DNA of 64,000 nt from Siderastrea radians (lineage: Eukaryota; Cnidaria; Anthozoa; Scleractinia; Rhizangiidae): assembly GCA_964017195.1 (NCBI GenBank), contig OZ024887.1, positions 9,054,660 to 9,118,659 of the forward strand, read 5' to 3'. This document shows, piece after piece, positions 15,201 to 26,732 of the stretch. A program made the position numbers and the translations under genes. Each line of letters starts with the position of its first letter. Within the stretch, counting starts at the first letter, position 1. Under the pieces are notes generated by a model. That model ran no database searches. It saw only the letters and a list, made by a program, of their open reading frames with translations, and was not told the origin of the DNA.

Positions 15201-15229
15201 GAAATGCGGAGTTGAAGTCGTTTGAGTAG
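175..15229 (+). CDS. MYCBPAP: MYCBP-associated protein (MYCBPAP), 3' part, multi-exon
   Basis: The product belongs to the MYCBPAP family, which is associated with sperm and motile cilia and binds the MYC-binding protein in vertebrates. Exons read by eye, all GT-AG and phase-compatible: 175-250, 734-806, 984-1030, 1173-1236, 2093-2175, 3500-3624, 4733-4860, 5814-6039, 7398-7611, 7901-8064, 9005-9037, 9583-9681, 10088-10209, 11415-11527, 12285-12382, 12661-12711 (optional), 13173-13227, 13782-13846, 14458-14544, 15143-15229. They total 2,010 nt, i.e. 669 codons plus a TAG stop. Family landmarks are GSEFWKQMEQIGDDETG, the Ig-like block (IFGPSL, RFYFDTKSGVILPGDT, FKSLNAGIFTETWEL), TPERARSPVDAY and SIVGQANMIRGILGLPERE, all in the order known for the human protein. 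A lysine-rich stretch near exons 12285-13227 is low complexity. The human protein is about 950 residues, so N-terminal exons lie outside the window. Assignment is strong; single small exons may be off. Confidence 0.9.
365..560. repeat. GGCT/CTGG tetranucleotide microsatellite
   Basis: GGCT and GACT repeats in the first MYCBPAP intron, which also create a Ser/Gln/Pro-rich antisense frame that is not a gene. Confidence 0.9.
1808..1916. mobile_element. 109-bp MITE with a 9-bp target duplication
   Basis: Inverted ends TAGCCTGCATAGCTGGC and GCCAGCTACGCAGGCTA, one mismatch. Flanks AATTTACAT (1,799-1,807) and GATTTACAT (1,917-1,925) agree at 8 of 9 bases, fitting a 9-bp target duplication. Intron of MYCBPAP. 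Confidence 0.75.
3140..3222. repeat. AAT microsatellite
   Basis: Imperfect AAT/GAT repeat in a MYCBPAP intron. Confidence 0.9.
6090..6870. mobile_element. Tc1/mariner (pogo/Tigger-like) MITE remnants
   Basis: In a MYCBPAP intron the text CAGTAGAACCCCGGTAAGTC, several TTCGAGTTA(T/G)CGGGG words, and the flanking ACCTGGCTATCTCGAA and ACCCCGGCTATCCCGAAC resemble the termini of Tigger-type elements (CAGT...AACCCCG). No transposase frame or clear right end is seen. The nested order of the pieces is uncertain. Confidence 0.4.
11889..12041. mobile_element. Short MITE with GCCTCGTTCCCAGG termini
   Basis: AGCCTCGTTCCCAGGCG mirrors CCTTGGGACGAGGCT across 150 bp of GC-rich sequence. The termini resemble R2 (CCTCGT(C/T)CCCAGG). 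Intron of MYCBPAP. Confidence 0.6.
13377..13525. mobile_element. 149-bp MITE with exact 9-bp target duplication
   Basis: Inverted ends TACCCTGGGTACCAGAGG and CCTCTGGCACCCAGGGTA, one mismatch. The 9-bp direct repeat GCTGTACCG flanks it on both sides (13,368-13,376 and 13,526-13,534). GC-rich interior, no coding. It lies in the MYCBPAP intron between 13,227 and 13,782. Confidence 0.85.
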
Positions 15230-15307
15230 TGCGTGTGTTTGCTGGCTTTGAGAAGCAATTTGTACATGTTGTAATATTATTTATACCAAGCCTTAAAATC
15301 GTTTCAA

Positions 15308-15313
15308 AATAAA
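15308..15313 (+). other. Polyadenylation signal of MYCBPAP
   Basis: AATAAA lies 79 bp after the MYCBPAP stop codon and about 1.4 kb before the gasdermin start. It supports ending MYCBPAP here rather than reading on into gasdermin. Confidence 0.55.
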
Positions 15314-16723
15314 ATACAACAAAAGACGTTTGCATTATTGTGTCATTGATATCACGACTTCTTTCGCGTTTTTAGATCTAGCCTGCAGGGAAATTGAAAG
15401 CTGACGTTTCGAGCGTTAGCCCTTCGTTAGCCCTTCTTCGGATTCGCTGTGACGAAAGGCTAATGCTCAAAACGCCAGCTTTCAATTTGCCTATGGTGGC
15501 AATGAACTCACTTGATAAACCTAATTTTTTGTGTCAAGTCCGTAAACAGGCTACGGCTTCTTCAGATTCCTCCTCATCCTTTCCCGCGTCACGTTACTTA
15601 GGATCTTGGGCGTTACGTTCACTAGTTTCGTTTTGTGATTTTTTTTTCACACGTGAACAAAAGCCACTGATAGTTATTTACGATTTGTGATTGTGGGTGT
15701 ACAAAAACTGCTGATAAATACTTTCGATCTCTTTCGTTTTCGGTTTTCTAACATCCCAGCCTCCGTTTCCGGTTTTTGTTTGTGTTCTTGTCTTTTTTTA
15801 ATACGTTATATGTCGTATTGAAATTTTGAGTACTTATATCTTTGTTGTCCACAAGCGTATTCATTTTGTTGCATATCAAAAATTAATGACTGAAATCTAA
15901 GTTCTTATATTGCGTTTTCGGTGACCATATCTTGGTTTCGAATGTTTCATGCATTTAACATTAACAAACTCTTTTTTCAATAAGAAGTGACCTTTGACCA
16001 TGAGTAAAAACAAAACATCGAAACCGAAAGACAGGGTCATATACTGTATTTAGCACTTCAGACGTTTCATAGATGTGAGAGGAAGTACAGTTACTGAGGT
16101 CAGTGCTTTACACAGTTTGTACTTTGAATTCATTACTGAGATAAATAAACATACCATGATAATCGAATAAGTCTACGAAACTTAGCTGTCATTCGTTGGC
16201 TTGCAAGGGAAGTGACAAGACATGTTCAATGTTGTAAAGCGATGGATTCAAAGTTTTAGTATACACCATTTACGGACTTGACTCTTAACAAAATTGACAT
16301 AAACGTATGCAAAATATCAGGGTCATAAACAGCTGGAACGGTTTCAGTTTCAATTTCCTGTTTTGGAGTCATAGCTCATAGGATATAACGGGCTTGCTAA
16401 TCCCGCATAAAAAGCTAAGGATTGTTTAAGTTGCACGTTTTACGTCGCTTCACTCTACGAGCACGAGGTTGAAAAAGTCGCACCACATCTCGGAAGTGTT
16501 TGGCGAACGGAATTCAACTCAGCAAGGTTGTACAGCATGATTTAAAAAAGCTTTTGGCTTTTTTGCGTTGCCATTAATTATGCTACGCCGGATTTTATCG
16601 AATTTCAGAGATTGTATTTTTATTACTCTTTCGCCAGATCTACTAGTTTGCTTAGTTTTGTAGTTCGCGATGGTGAAGAGCCAGTCTATATCCCATGCAT
16701 TTCTCTCTATGGTTTCTTTTCAG

Positions 16724-19700
16724 ATGATCGACGAGTTACTTCGCATGTTTGCCCGGGAGAACTTTGGTGGCGACAAATATTACCCTGTCTTCCACGGTGA
16801 AACGGAGACAACAAAACCTTTGGCTCTGATTATTAAACGATCTCGGTCAATTTGGAAACGACCCTTCTCTAAACTGGAAATGACAATCCTTGCGGGTCTG
16901 GAGAAATACGTAGAGAACCATAACAAAGAGGCGCACCTTGAAGACGTCAAATCAAAGATAATTCAAGAAGAGGTGTTGGAGAAAGAGAAAAATGCCCCAG
17001 CCGCCTGGTATAGAAATAATGAGCAACTGAAATTAAATTGTTTTCCAGTAAGAGGGTGTAAAACATTCATGCCGCTTTTATTCTCACCTATACAGCGGTC
17101 GAACATTTTGAGCACAGGCATTAGGGAAATGAAGACCAGTTCTGATTTTGGTTACTTTGTAATTTGCAAGAGCAATCGGAAGATAATGTCACACAAAGAA
17201 GGGAAGCGGAAGTGAAATGACAGTGCAAACGTAATTTTAAAAACATTTCCAATTTCTTAGTGAGAACTGCGCACGCGCAACATTATTTGACCACTTATCT
17301 CAGTTCTAAACCTTATTCGCTTTCATATAGCTTTTTTTCGTTTTTTCCTCTTTTTTTCCATGTATACATTGTATATTACACAATTGCAAAACTGCGTAAC
17401 ATGGATCAAATACGACAAAAAAGCAAGGCTGATTCCACAGCAGGGAAACTGGTATATATGACAAAATTCAATATTTCGAAAAGCACGGCCTTTCTTCTTC
17501 GGGGTGTTACAAAGACCCAGTTTTGCTTTTTTAATCGTATTTGGTTCTTTAATTTTTGTTTATTAGATTCTTTACTACAGGATCCGGTACTTTTATCTTG
17601 TTACGGTGGTCCATTCAAAGTTTACTTGTTTCTAACATGGATTACTTTAACTACTGACCGGACACGGCAGGTTCACGCCAGAAGTCTATGTCTGAGTCCC
17701 TGTTTTCTCATACTTCAGCCATCGGGAAATTGATCTAGAAGCTGGGGAAGTTGCGGGGTTTACTCTACAGCTGGACGATGATCTGGGAGATTTGCAGCTT
17801 GGAAAACTGAGCCAGGAATACATTTCGGACCCAGATCTCTGCGACATACTGGCCAATACAGCCCTGGACCCTAACAAGATGAACCGTCTTAAAGACCAAA
17901 AGCTGCTTCTCATAACATCAGTGATTTACAGTGAGAGATTTGATGTGCAAGGCGAAAGAAAGCATAAGGTAATCAGTCTCAATTCAGCTTACCAGCAAAT
18001 CGCCCTACCTTAATTGCCTAGCAGACACTTCCGTTAATGTATACCGCTTGATTTATCAAAAGCGCAACAGGCAACTGCTGCTGGCCAAACGACTTTTCAG
18101 TAATTAACTGCAAAATACTGGAACAGTCTACCCAGTCAGAAGGTACTCCTCCTGAGGATTTTAATAATGTTTCTTCGTTATCTTTTAGACGCTTATAAAA
18201 GTCACCATATTCTTTATGGTGACTTTTTATTTATTATTATTATTATTTCCACGAGTTTTTTAAATATCCTTATAACTTTTTTTATTTACACATACCAATA
18301 TTTAATATTTATGTATATTTTACTGCAAATAGATTTATGCCAGTTGTAATTTTGTAATTATAGACAACGAACAATCCTTTCCTTTTCTCAGAGATAGTCC
18401 GGCGAGAACCTACGAACGCGTGCCAAGTCGTCTTCCACGAGGTCCGCACACACAGGAGTCATGTTTGCACGCGGCAGCCGATTTTGGCGCGCAATCGCAC
18501 TTTCTATCCCTGAGGATTGCATTGCTCGTAGCCTAATCATCTATTTCTTTTCGTAGTTTTACTCGGTGACCAAGGACATTGTTTTTGATCTAATTGTAAA
18601 CCCGAAAATAATTCAGTTTTACATTATTCCGTCTTTGTTTTCCTTGCAAGTTTGAAATAAAATCACGACGCTTTGCTCGATTGACAGGTTTGACAAGTTT
18701 TCGTTTTGACCAATCAACAACAACCTCACATCAAGCGCACGAAACCTGGCCCCGCTGGCCCGCTCACTCGCTGCTCAGAAGCCACGTTAGTTTGTCACGC
18801 AACTCAGACAGTTTATAAGCGGACCACCTTTCCTTTTTGCAGCTAAGTTGAATAATAAATCCCTTATTGGACGGTTTAGTGTGTAATATCGTGGGACATA
18901 AAATACGGCGCGACTCGTAAAAACATCCCACGATACTACACACTAAACCGTCTAATAAGATATATGTACGTTTAAAGCCGTTTATCTTATAAGAAATTAT
19001 TACTCATGTGATCTGCAGGTGGACGTGGGTGCGGACGTAGAACCTCCTACTCAGATTGCCAAGCTTTTGAAGACAAAAATGGTGGGTCATTACAAGGAGA
19101 CTGTTATTCCTCCTGGAGTGGCTACCAGGAACGTGCGGGGTCCAATTCTGTTCAAGTGCTGCCGTGTTAACTACAACGAAGAGACCAAACGGCTGGAAAT
19201 TCCGCCAGGGGAGTTTATTGGCAAAGGTACGGCTCGCGGCGGGGGGGATGATGAAGAGAATGCGATTGGTGATGAGGTTGACGCGGACGAAACTGATTTG
19301 CCAGGTAAGAGCCTCAAGATACACATCGTATTCTGCGGTTTTATAGATAAGACGCAAGGGTATTTTGTTAGCTGAAAAGTATTTTCCCAGCCGTTCAGGA
19401 CGGAGAAAAATTCAAGCAATGGATAAAATGTCTGCGAACACTGTATCATTAAAACCATATAACCAAACTTGCGGCAGTTATTCTAAATGTACATGTTTAT
19501 TAGGGACGTGCAGTGTTTGTAGATGTAATGAAGAGCGGATTGGAATTTTCAAATATTTTAAATTTTAGTAATATCGTTGCGGCAGACTTTTAAAACATCT
19601 ATACTACACTTACTGGATATTATCAGAACAGCTCGGGCGATCGTCGAAAATTGAAAAAAATTCGGTAGCACGATAGGCCGCAATCACATTTTTATTTATT

Positions 19701-22700
19701 TTCTTACTAGATTACTTCACGGACGAAGACATTAAGAAGCTGGATACCATAACCCGGGAAGTTTTGATGGCCGAAAGCAGCCGAGAGCGGCGTAAAACGC
19801 GAGCCAGCAAATATCTGCAATGGGTGAGTCAAGTGAAATACGGCCTTAGTTAAACGTACTCTTCGTGTCAAAGACGACTTAGGTACCAAGCTAGTCAAAA
19901 TTTGTATCAAGTAGGCTGTAACCAGTTTGTCACAAACATTTGACTACAAGAAAAAAACCGAGTTCCCAAAAAGAGTCGAACCTGTGTCATTTTGCACGCC
20001 GAGCTCTACCCCGAAGCCATTCTCGATTCCAGAACGTCTCATTTGCATAACTGAGGGAGAGAGGTGGTCTGGGAAACTCCACGTGAGAGTAGGCAAAATA
20101 TGGCTGTTTGGCCTTTACAGCGCATGTTCCTCATCCAAGATTAAAATGGCGGCGCTACTTGATAAAGTCCTGGATTTCGCTTTAAACTACACTAGGGGCT
20201 CGACACGCGCGTCAAGTTTCAGTGACGCGGGCGATTTTCGCCCTCTTTCGTTTGTCCGTTTCCCTCGATTATCCCTGAGCGGAAAGAGAGACCTCTCGTA
20301 GTCTATCTTGACAATAAAAATTTGTTCCTGTTAGTAGGTCGTTTTGAGTTGTTTGTTTGTTTGCTTGCTTGCTTGCTTGCTTGCTTCTTACTGGGTTGTT
20401 AGGCAGCCGTCATACGCATGCGCACGTCGCCGACTCATAAAATGGACGTTTTTTGTTTTTCATTTTTGTCGTCGTAGTCCTAAGTCACTTGACTTAGTCC
20501 TCTTGGTGTCGCGCGGCCAACAAACACAAATGCACATCATAGCTTGTTTTGCTAACTATGAATCTTCAAGGCAATTTCCTCTTTATTATAGTGTCCATTT
20601 TCTCGATTTCGGAAAAGAAGTCACTGGATTCCCGTGAATATCTGAATTTCGCTGCCTTCAGTAATGAGGCTAATTAAATATTCAAAATAAAAATGGACCT
20701 TTGAACGACAATTGCATCGCTGTTATAACAATAGGTTGCAAGTAGCCTGCACTCGTGTCGTTAGGATCTAAATGGAGCCCTTGCCTGAAGGCTGAAACAT
20801 TTGTCGTGAATGCCTAGGGGCCGTACTTCACGATATCACGGTTTAAGAACGATTTATTTCTCCAGGTAAAGCTACAGGGTTTTCTGTCTCTCTGAAGACC
20901 GTCTCACTAAAACTTGTACAAAGGTCACCGATTACAAAGGCGAACTGTCAACAAAACAGAGTTCTCAAGTTGCTATTTGCTTAATCAGTTTAAAGATCAC
21001 TGAACAAACTTGGAATGTGTCCATCATTAATTGAAAGCTATGAAACCGAATCGATTTTATCAGTTTTCAAAACCAATCTGTCAAATACAACTCACTGTCT
21101 GTGACCAGTAAGAGGCCTGCCGAGCGAAAACAAGGTTTCTCTGTTAAATCTTAAAAAATTTCATACTTTTAAATACATTTAATTCCTCACATGCCGGAAG
21201 CGTAAAATTGTCCATAACACGTCACCGGAAACCAAGAACTACTAAAGTTTTTTTTTTTTTTACCATTTTGCCTTAGGAAAAGGGGAGGAGGGGGTTGGGA
21301 GACTATCGGCCGCCTGTAAATTCTTCAGAATTTGGCATATTTTAGAGATGTAAGCGCAGTAGTGCAGTATTTCAATGCCTAGAACATTACCTCTGAGGAT
21401 TGTGTCGGTTTCACCATTTGATCGTCTGCTAGTCATATCAGTCTTTAACGCATGCGTTTTCCGCTTTGACGCAGTATTACGCTTGCTGGGTTACTAAAAA
21501 AATCTGCCATTTCGTACAGCGCATAAACATGATGAAAGTTAAATTCCTTGGCTGGTTAAATTGCTGGTTTAACTGTAAAATAAATTAGTGTGCTCAGGGC
21601 TCCTGGTGAGGGTGCAGAAGTGAAAAGTTACCCCCCCCCCCCTCCAATTCCCCTATTAGTTTTGAGCTCATATTTGATAAAGATACGTTAGAAAGGATGT
21701 CAAAAACAAAGTGTTCTTATTGATGCCTGTTTTAAGCCTAAACCTCGGCCTTCTCTCCATAGTTTGAAAAAGTGCTGATCACGAATCAGTGGAAGTTTAA
21801 GATAGAAGAGCCCCTGACTAGAGAGGACTGTAAATTTCTGAGAAGCATTTTCGTACCTTCGTTCCCAAACCAGACAATACTAGATCTAACATCTCTGTCG
21901 AAAGAAGACATCCAGGGATATGGAATAGTCCTTAAGGTGCTTGATGGTAAGTATGAACGTGAAATGTCGTCCTGGCTCATCGTTCTTTTCAGTGATCGCT
22001 TTGCAAATGATGGGCTCTTCAGGAGTTTTAGAAACGACTAAACATCACATTTATAAACTATATCCACGTTGTTTTGGTCTCTTGCTGCCTACGGGTAAAG
22101 TTTGTGAAAACTTGTCTAACGTTTGGCAAGGTCGTGAATTTTCAAAAGCGTGATTTTGGAATGCTTTGGGGTCTTTGTAGACTTTGTTGACTCCCGAGGG
22201 AACTGGTGATCTTTCATTGCTGCATTCTGAGCATGCGATAGCCGAAAATCCAGGACACAACAACCCTTACTTTGGATTTGATTAGCCCCTCAGGAGGGTG
22301 GGGTAAAGTGAGGCCTGGCAACAGGACTAGGAAAGAGGAAGCAAAGCGTTTTCTCCTTCCTATCAACTCCAGCTCCTGATTCACGCTCGTTTTCATTCTT
22401 CTACCCTATCCTCCCGCTCTTCTGTCCAAGATATGGGCATGGGGAGGGAGGGGGGGGGGGCAGTCAAAGTTAAACAAAAGAAACAATGTCTCTTAGGGAG
22501 CGGTTGGCTAATTTGAAATTGAAAACTATTCAGGGAAAGTGTATTTTCTAGTTAATTTATCTGCGTTATAGTTTTGAATCTTAAAACCAAAACCAATTTA
22601 ATCACAGCTGTTATCATACTCACACACAAAGAATACTATTAGGGAATCGCAACTCAAAGCAAATGCGTAACGCAGTCGGAATGATTGTAACCATAACCGT

Positions 22701-22955
22701 AGCAAATGATTACTTAACTGTACCGGTATCGAGCCGAAAGAAAAAAACCTGCTAGCAATTGTTGATATCGATTGTGGTTTTACTTCTAATTAGTGGACAA
22801 AATGGCGCAAACTTTTTTTAACCAATCACTGAACGCATTTAAGTCAGCCGATAACTTGCAAGCAGTTAAACACTGTGTTGGTAATTTACCCGACAGATTT
22901 GCCTCCTGAACAGTGGACTGAACTCGAAATGACCTTGGCTGCCACAGAGAACTAA
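16724..22955 (+). CDS. Gasdermin E-like pore-forming protein, six coding exons
   Basis: Gasdermins make plasma-membrane pores in lytic cell death after a protease separates the N-terminal pore domain from the C-terminal inhibitory part. Coding exons: 16724-17007, 17719-17968, 19019-19304, 19711-19823, 21763-21946, 22897-22955. Phases chain perfectly and give 391 residues plus TAA. The start is the ATG directly after a pyrimidine-rich AG acceptor, implying an upstream untranslated exon. The N-terminus (RMFARENFGG, KYYPV, TKPLALIIKR, then a W-K-R-P) follows the gasdermin N-domain pattern. The end of the N domain (residues about 179-250) leads into an acidic linker with DEVD (263-266) and DETD (268-271), canonical executioner-caspase sites; human GSDME is cut at D270. 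The C-terminal part is only about 120 residues, shorter than the roughly 225 of mammalian GSDME. The neighbour upstream is MYCBPAP and the neighbour downstream a PON fragment. The family call is from motif recognition, not alignment. Confidence 0.8.
18864..18958. repeat. Long hairpin (foldback MITE) in gasdermin intron 2
   Basis: The two halves are inverted copies: ACGGTTTAGTGTGTAATA on the left and TACACACTAAACCGT on the right. It is part of a block of about 0.4 kb absent from the matching intron of copy 2 (about 54.95 kb), so it inserted after duplication or was lost there. It shares outer bases (ATCCCTTATT) with the hairpin at 61,324-61,415, but the interior is different. Confidence 0.7.
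19271..19297 (+). other. Predicted caspase-cleavage linker of gasdermin (DEVD-A-DETD)
   Basis: Near the end of coding exon 3 the codons GAT GAG GTT GAC (19271-19282) and GAC GAA ACT GAT (19286-19297) encode two overlapping-style executioner-caspase motifs one residue apart, in an acidic stretch starting GDDEENAIG. DEVD is the textbook caspase-3/7 recognition tetrapeptide. Cleavage after residue 266 or 271 would separate the N-terminal pore domain from the C-terminal region. Cleavage itself is inferred. Confidence 0.75.
20362..20386. repeat. Short CTTG tetranucleotide microsatellite
   Basis: Six to seven CTTG units lie in gasdermin intron 4. No function is evident. Confidence 0.7.
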
Positions 22956-23402
22956 CAAGGATGGACCTTCACCACCGAACTCTGCAGTTTATGTATCGCT
23001 TAGTTATTGATATCTCAGCTTCTTTAGCCTTGATATTATTATGAAAGAAATAGCTTTGTAGAAAAATCTGTCATTTTCTTTCGAACTTCAAATTTGTATT
23101 TAATTTAGTTCTAACTGGAGAGATCATTTCTTACCACAATAGAATATTTCGGTTCCTTGAATCTGAAGACTTTATTAGTAGCTTTACGTGGCGTAAAAAG
23201 GTGGATTGAACTGTTGCGTCAAGTAAATGTACTAAATATTCTCAAGATAATACTCAAGGAAGTACATGGACGGTAATCATGTCAATTAAGTCTGTCTTCT
23301 GCTTTTAAATATTTTGGCCCTTAATCTTCTCGTGCATGAAAAATTTGCTTCCTATGTTGACAGTCAAAGTACTTCTGACTCGAGATTCAGTGGTAAATTT
23401 GA

Positions 23403-23577
23403 ATAGACCATTTCCGAGTTGTCTTGTACCTCTTTTTCAAAGCGAGTCTTGGAGCATAGCCTTTCATCTGAAAATGAGTTTCCATTCACATGCAGATAAA
23501 ACTCATTTTCATAGGAAACGTTTTGCACGAAGCGTCGCTTTGAAAAAGAGGCACAACACAATTCGGAAATGACCTAT
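23403..23577. mobile_element. MITE with inverted termini
   Basis: The left end (ATAGACCATTTCCGAGTTGT) mirrors the right end (CGGAAATGACCTAT), and the inner arms continue the symmetry (CCTCTTTTTCAAAGCGA against TCGCTTTGAAAAAGAGG). It is a short non-coding foldback in the intergenic DNA after gasdermin. No clear target duplication was found. The flanking stretch 22,956-24,150 holds no recognisable gene. Confidence 0.65.
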
Positions 23578-24149
23578 CAAATGGCACAAATGTGAAACAG
23601 ATGCTGATCAGGAAGATTAGCTGTTCAAATGCGGTACGGATGAAACAGCAGAGTAGTGTCGCGAGATTACGTAATATACAGGAAAGGAAGATAATGCTAA
23701 GCTTGAAAACGCCAATAGTGGTAAAACTCGCAGACTTTGTGGCGGTAACCCAATAACTGGTTAGATGTGATTTTAGTGAACACTGTAGAATCACATGCAT
23801 CAATAATAGATCAAGAAAGGGTCTCAAGGCATTCACGGTATTGTTCATGTCTTAAATTGCATCCTTTTAGTGTTTTTGTAATGTCTTTTAGTTGTCGAAA
23901 TACGAGTCTAAAAACTGAGTAACTTCAAGTCTTTAAACTTGAGGAATTATGAAAAGTAATGTAGTACTTTTCTTGTGAAAGTTAAATATTAGTTTACTTA
24001 ATTAATGCCAATTAACTTCATATCAGCTGAAAGGTAATTTATTGACGATCAAGAATATGTATAGGTGTATATATTTAGTTGATGTAAAAAGAACTTTAGG
24101 ATAAAGGCTAGGACTCATGATAGTACTGCAGTATTTGTCCGCCACAAAA

Positions 24150-25265
24150 AAATCTGTTTTTACAATAACTGAGCGAATTCTCGCGCGCTGATTGGCTAAT
24201 TTTTATTGTCAATAAGAGTACAGACGGATGAAACGCGTAAAGCTGACGCAATCAGCAAAGTTTTGTCAAACTTTTCAGCGCTGCATTCTTGACGAGGCGA
24301 TAATTGTACCACAAATCTACTAATCTTCAAAGAGGAAATCATTTAAAATTTATGTGTTAAAACTGAAGAAACCATTGCAACCTTGGAGCGAAAAGCTGAG
24401 GATGTTTGTTGAGGATTCAGACCTGAAAACCGGCAGTGAGAGGGAATTTGTGCTGTCAATGAAATTAAGCTGAACCGAGTTTTAGCGGATTATTTTGTGA
24501 ACAGTTTTCGCTGGATTAAAGGTTAGTTGAGCAATTCGAATTTTTCCTTGTATTTCTGGCCTATTCTTACTAAAGTTTTAATTTACGAGGCTGTGATTCT
24601 CCGAATTACAACAATGAAATTCTGATTCTGTGGCAATCGCACCTTCCATTGACTCTTGCATTTCTTTCCTTCGTTTGAAAATCAGTTTTGTTTTTTTGTT
24701 ATTGTAAAAAACAATTTTACAATAACTGAGCGAATTCTCGCGCGCTGATTGGCTAATTTTTATTGTCAATAAGAGTACAGACGGATGAAACACGTAAAGC
24801 TGACGCAATCAGCAAAAGTTTTGTCAAACTTTTCAGTGCTGCAGTCTTGATGAGGCGATAATTGTACCACAAATCTAGCAGTCTTCAATGAGGAAATCAT
24901 CTAAAATTTATGGGTTAAAACTGAAGAAACCGTTGCAACCATAGAGCGAAAGGATGAGGATGTTTGTTGAGAATTCAGACCTGAAAATCGGCGGTGAGCG
25001 GGAATTTGTGCTGTCGATGAAAATAAGCTGAACCGTGTTTTAGCGGATTATTCTGTGAACGGTTTTCACTGGAGTAAAGGTTAGTTCAGAAACTTGAATT
25101 TTTCCTTGTATTTCTGGCCTATTCGTACTTAAGTTTTGATTTACGAGCCTGCGATTCTCCGAATTATGGCGATAAAATCCTGATTCCGCGGCAATCGCAT
25201 CTTCCATGGACTCTTGCACTTCTTTCCTTCGTTTGAAAATCAGTTTTGGCTTTTTGTTATTGTAA
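24150..25265. repeat. Two tandem copies of a 557-bp unit
   Basis: The sequence from ACAATAACTGAGCGAATTCT at about 24,162 recurs at about 24,719 with the same internal order (GCGCGCTGATTGGCTAAT, GTACAGACGGATGAAAC, the GAGGAAATCAT region) and a few per cent difference. The unit starts again briefly at about 25,250, then runs into a near-perfect hairpin. No coding capacity was recognised. Confidence 0.8.
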
Positions 25266-25267
25266 AA

Positions 25268-25454
25268 AACAAATTGACGTCAGTTTTTTATGCGTCTGTC
25301 CTCTTATTGATGATAAATTTCGTCATAACATTGTCAAAGTTTGTTGTAGATCCACTCGCCTGCGGCTCGTGGATCTACAACACTTTGACAATGTGATGAC
25401 GAAATTTATCATCAATAAGAGGACAGACGCATAAAAAACTGACGTCAATTTGTT
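25268..25454. repeat. 187-bp near-perfect palindrome
   Basis: Arms of about 86 bp (outer AACAAATTGACGTCAG, inner GTTGTAGATCCAC) are inverted copies differing by one base and a 2-bp indel. The tip is CTCGCCTGCGGCTC. It directly abuts the 557-bp tandem repeat. Confidence 0.85.
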
Positions 25455-25479
25455 AATTTGCACCGTTTTTTGGAGACGA

Positions 25480-25935
25480 TGGGAAGAGAGAAAGTATTAA
25501 CTGCTCCAATATCAAAGTTCATATTCTTCGGTGACCATATCTCAGTTTCGAATTTTTTTTTTTTTTGCACTTAACAGTAACAAGTTATATTATTCTTTTA
25601 ACAACTAACCTTTGAACAAGAATAAAACAAAATATTGAAACCGAAACGGATTTATATATTGAGGCGTTTTGTAAGTAACTTGTTTTCGGAAGAAGAACAA
25701 TTGCTATAAAGTCAGTTGTGCTTGTAATTCGTTCGATAAATCAGCATATCATAATACGAATAAGCTTAAGAAACTTTGCTATAACCAGGTTGATTTGCAA
25801 AGAAAAGTGACTGGTCATAATCTGTGAAGCGGTGAAGACGTTTATTATAAAGCAACCGCGCTTACCTAATACACCCTGTTCAAATATCTGCAAATTTGAC
25901 GTTAGTTTATGCCTTATCCAGGTTCATGTTTTCCA
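25480..25935 (+). repeat. Orphan third copy of the gasdermin 5' flank
   Basis: This stretch resembles the non-coding DNA upstream of both gasdermin copies (about 15.88-16.35 kb and 49.89-50.36 kb). The markers occur in the same order: GGTGACCATATCTCAGTTTC, a GAAACCGAAA block, an ATCA/GAATAAG(C/T) block, GGTTGATTTGCAA, and a CCTGTTC(A/T)AATAT block. No gasdermin exon follows; the sequence passes straight into DNA that precedes the PON exon. It looks like the remnant of a third unit. Confidence 0.65.
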
Positions 25936-26732
25936 AGAAAAATACCAGTAATCCATTGAAACGTCAACGAAAACAAACTCAACTGACGTGCAGTGAAGGA
26001 GAATTGCAGCAAGCGAGAGTAAACAATTCTTAGCTTCAACGCTCGTGCACTGGCACTTTCATGACCATTAACATTCTGTCGATCTGTATACAGTTAACAG
26101 TGCTCAATACACTAGGCAAGTGAAGTCCTGTTATAACTCCGATTTAACCTTCATGTTCCTGATTTCTTTACCTACATTCACGAAAAATTCTAGTAACTAA
26201 AAGACGTTTTTTGTGGAACGAAATATCGCTAGAAAATAAAAACATTTGCAACTGCACTAAAGAATTGAGTCAACCCTTCTTGAAAACTAACAAGGTAATG
26301 TAAAACAATCAAACCTAAATTAATCAATATACTAGATCACAAAAAAGGGTGCTTGACGATTTATTATGTCTCTAACAAATGTGCTCAGATTTTCCACACG
26401 GCAGGACGTTTGTATGTTGTTAACTATGCAAGTCCCCTGTTTTCCCCTCGTATTGACCGAGTCAGATCGGCTAAGTTTGTTGAGGCACCCTGGGAAGAGT
26501 GAAAAATTGCTGAGGGAGCGAAGAGTGGGCTGGAAAGTACGCAGAGTTGAATGAAGCGAGAAAGATATTTTCGCCCTTTAATATCGATCTCCCTGAACTC
26601 CCCCCCCCCCCCCACTCACTCCTTCTCCAGTAGTTTTGAACTCTTCCCAAGCGAACTCACACAACACACGGGAAACTAAGGGACAGTATACCTGTATTTA
26701 CACAGCGTAGGGGTAATATCGCTTGCAGTTAT

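Noticed and set aside
15143..16724. MYCBPAP-gasdermin fusion gene
   Set aside because: MYCBPAP ends with an in-phase TAG at 15,227-15,229 followed by AATAAA, and gasdermin starts with its own ATG after a separate acceptor.
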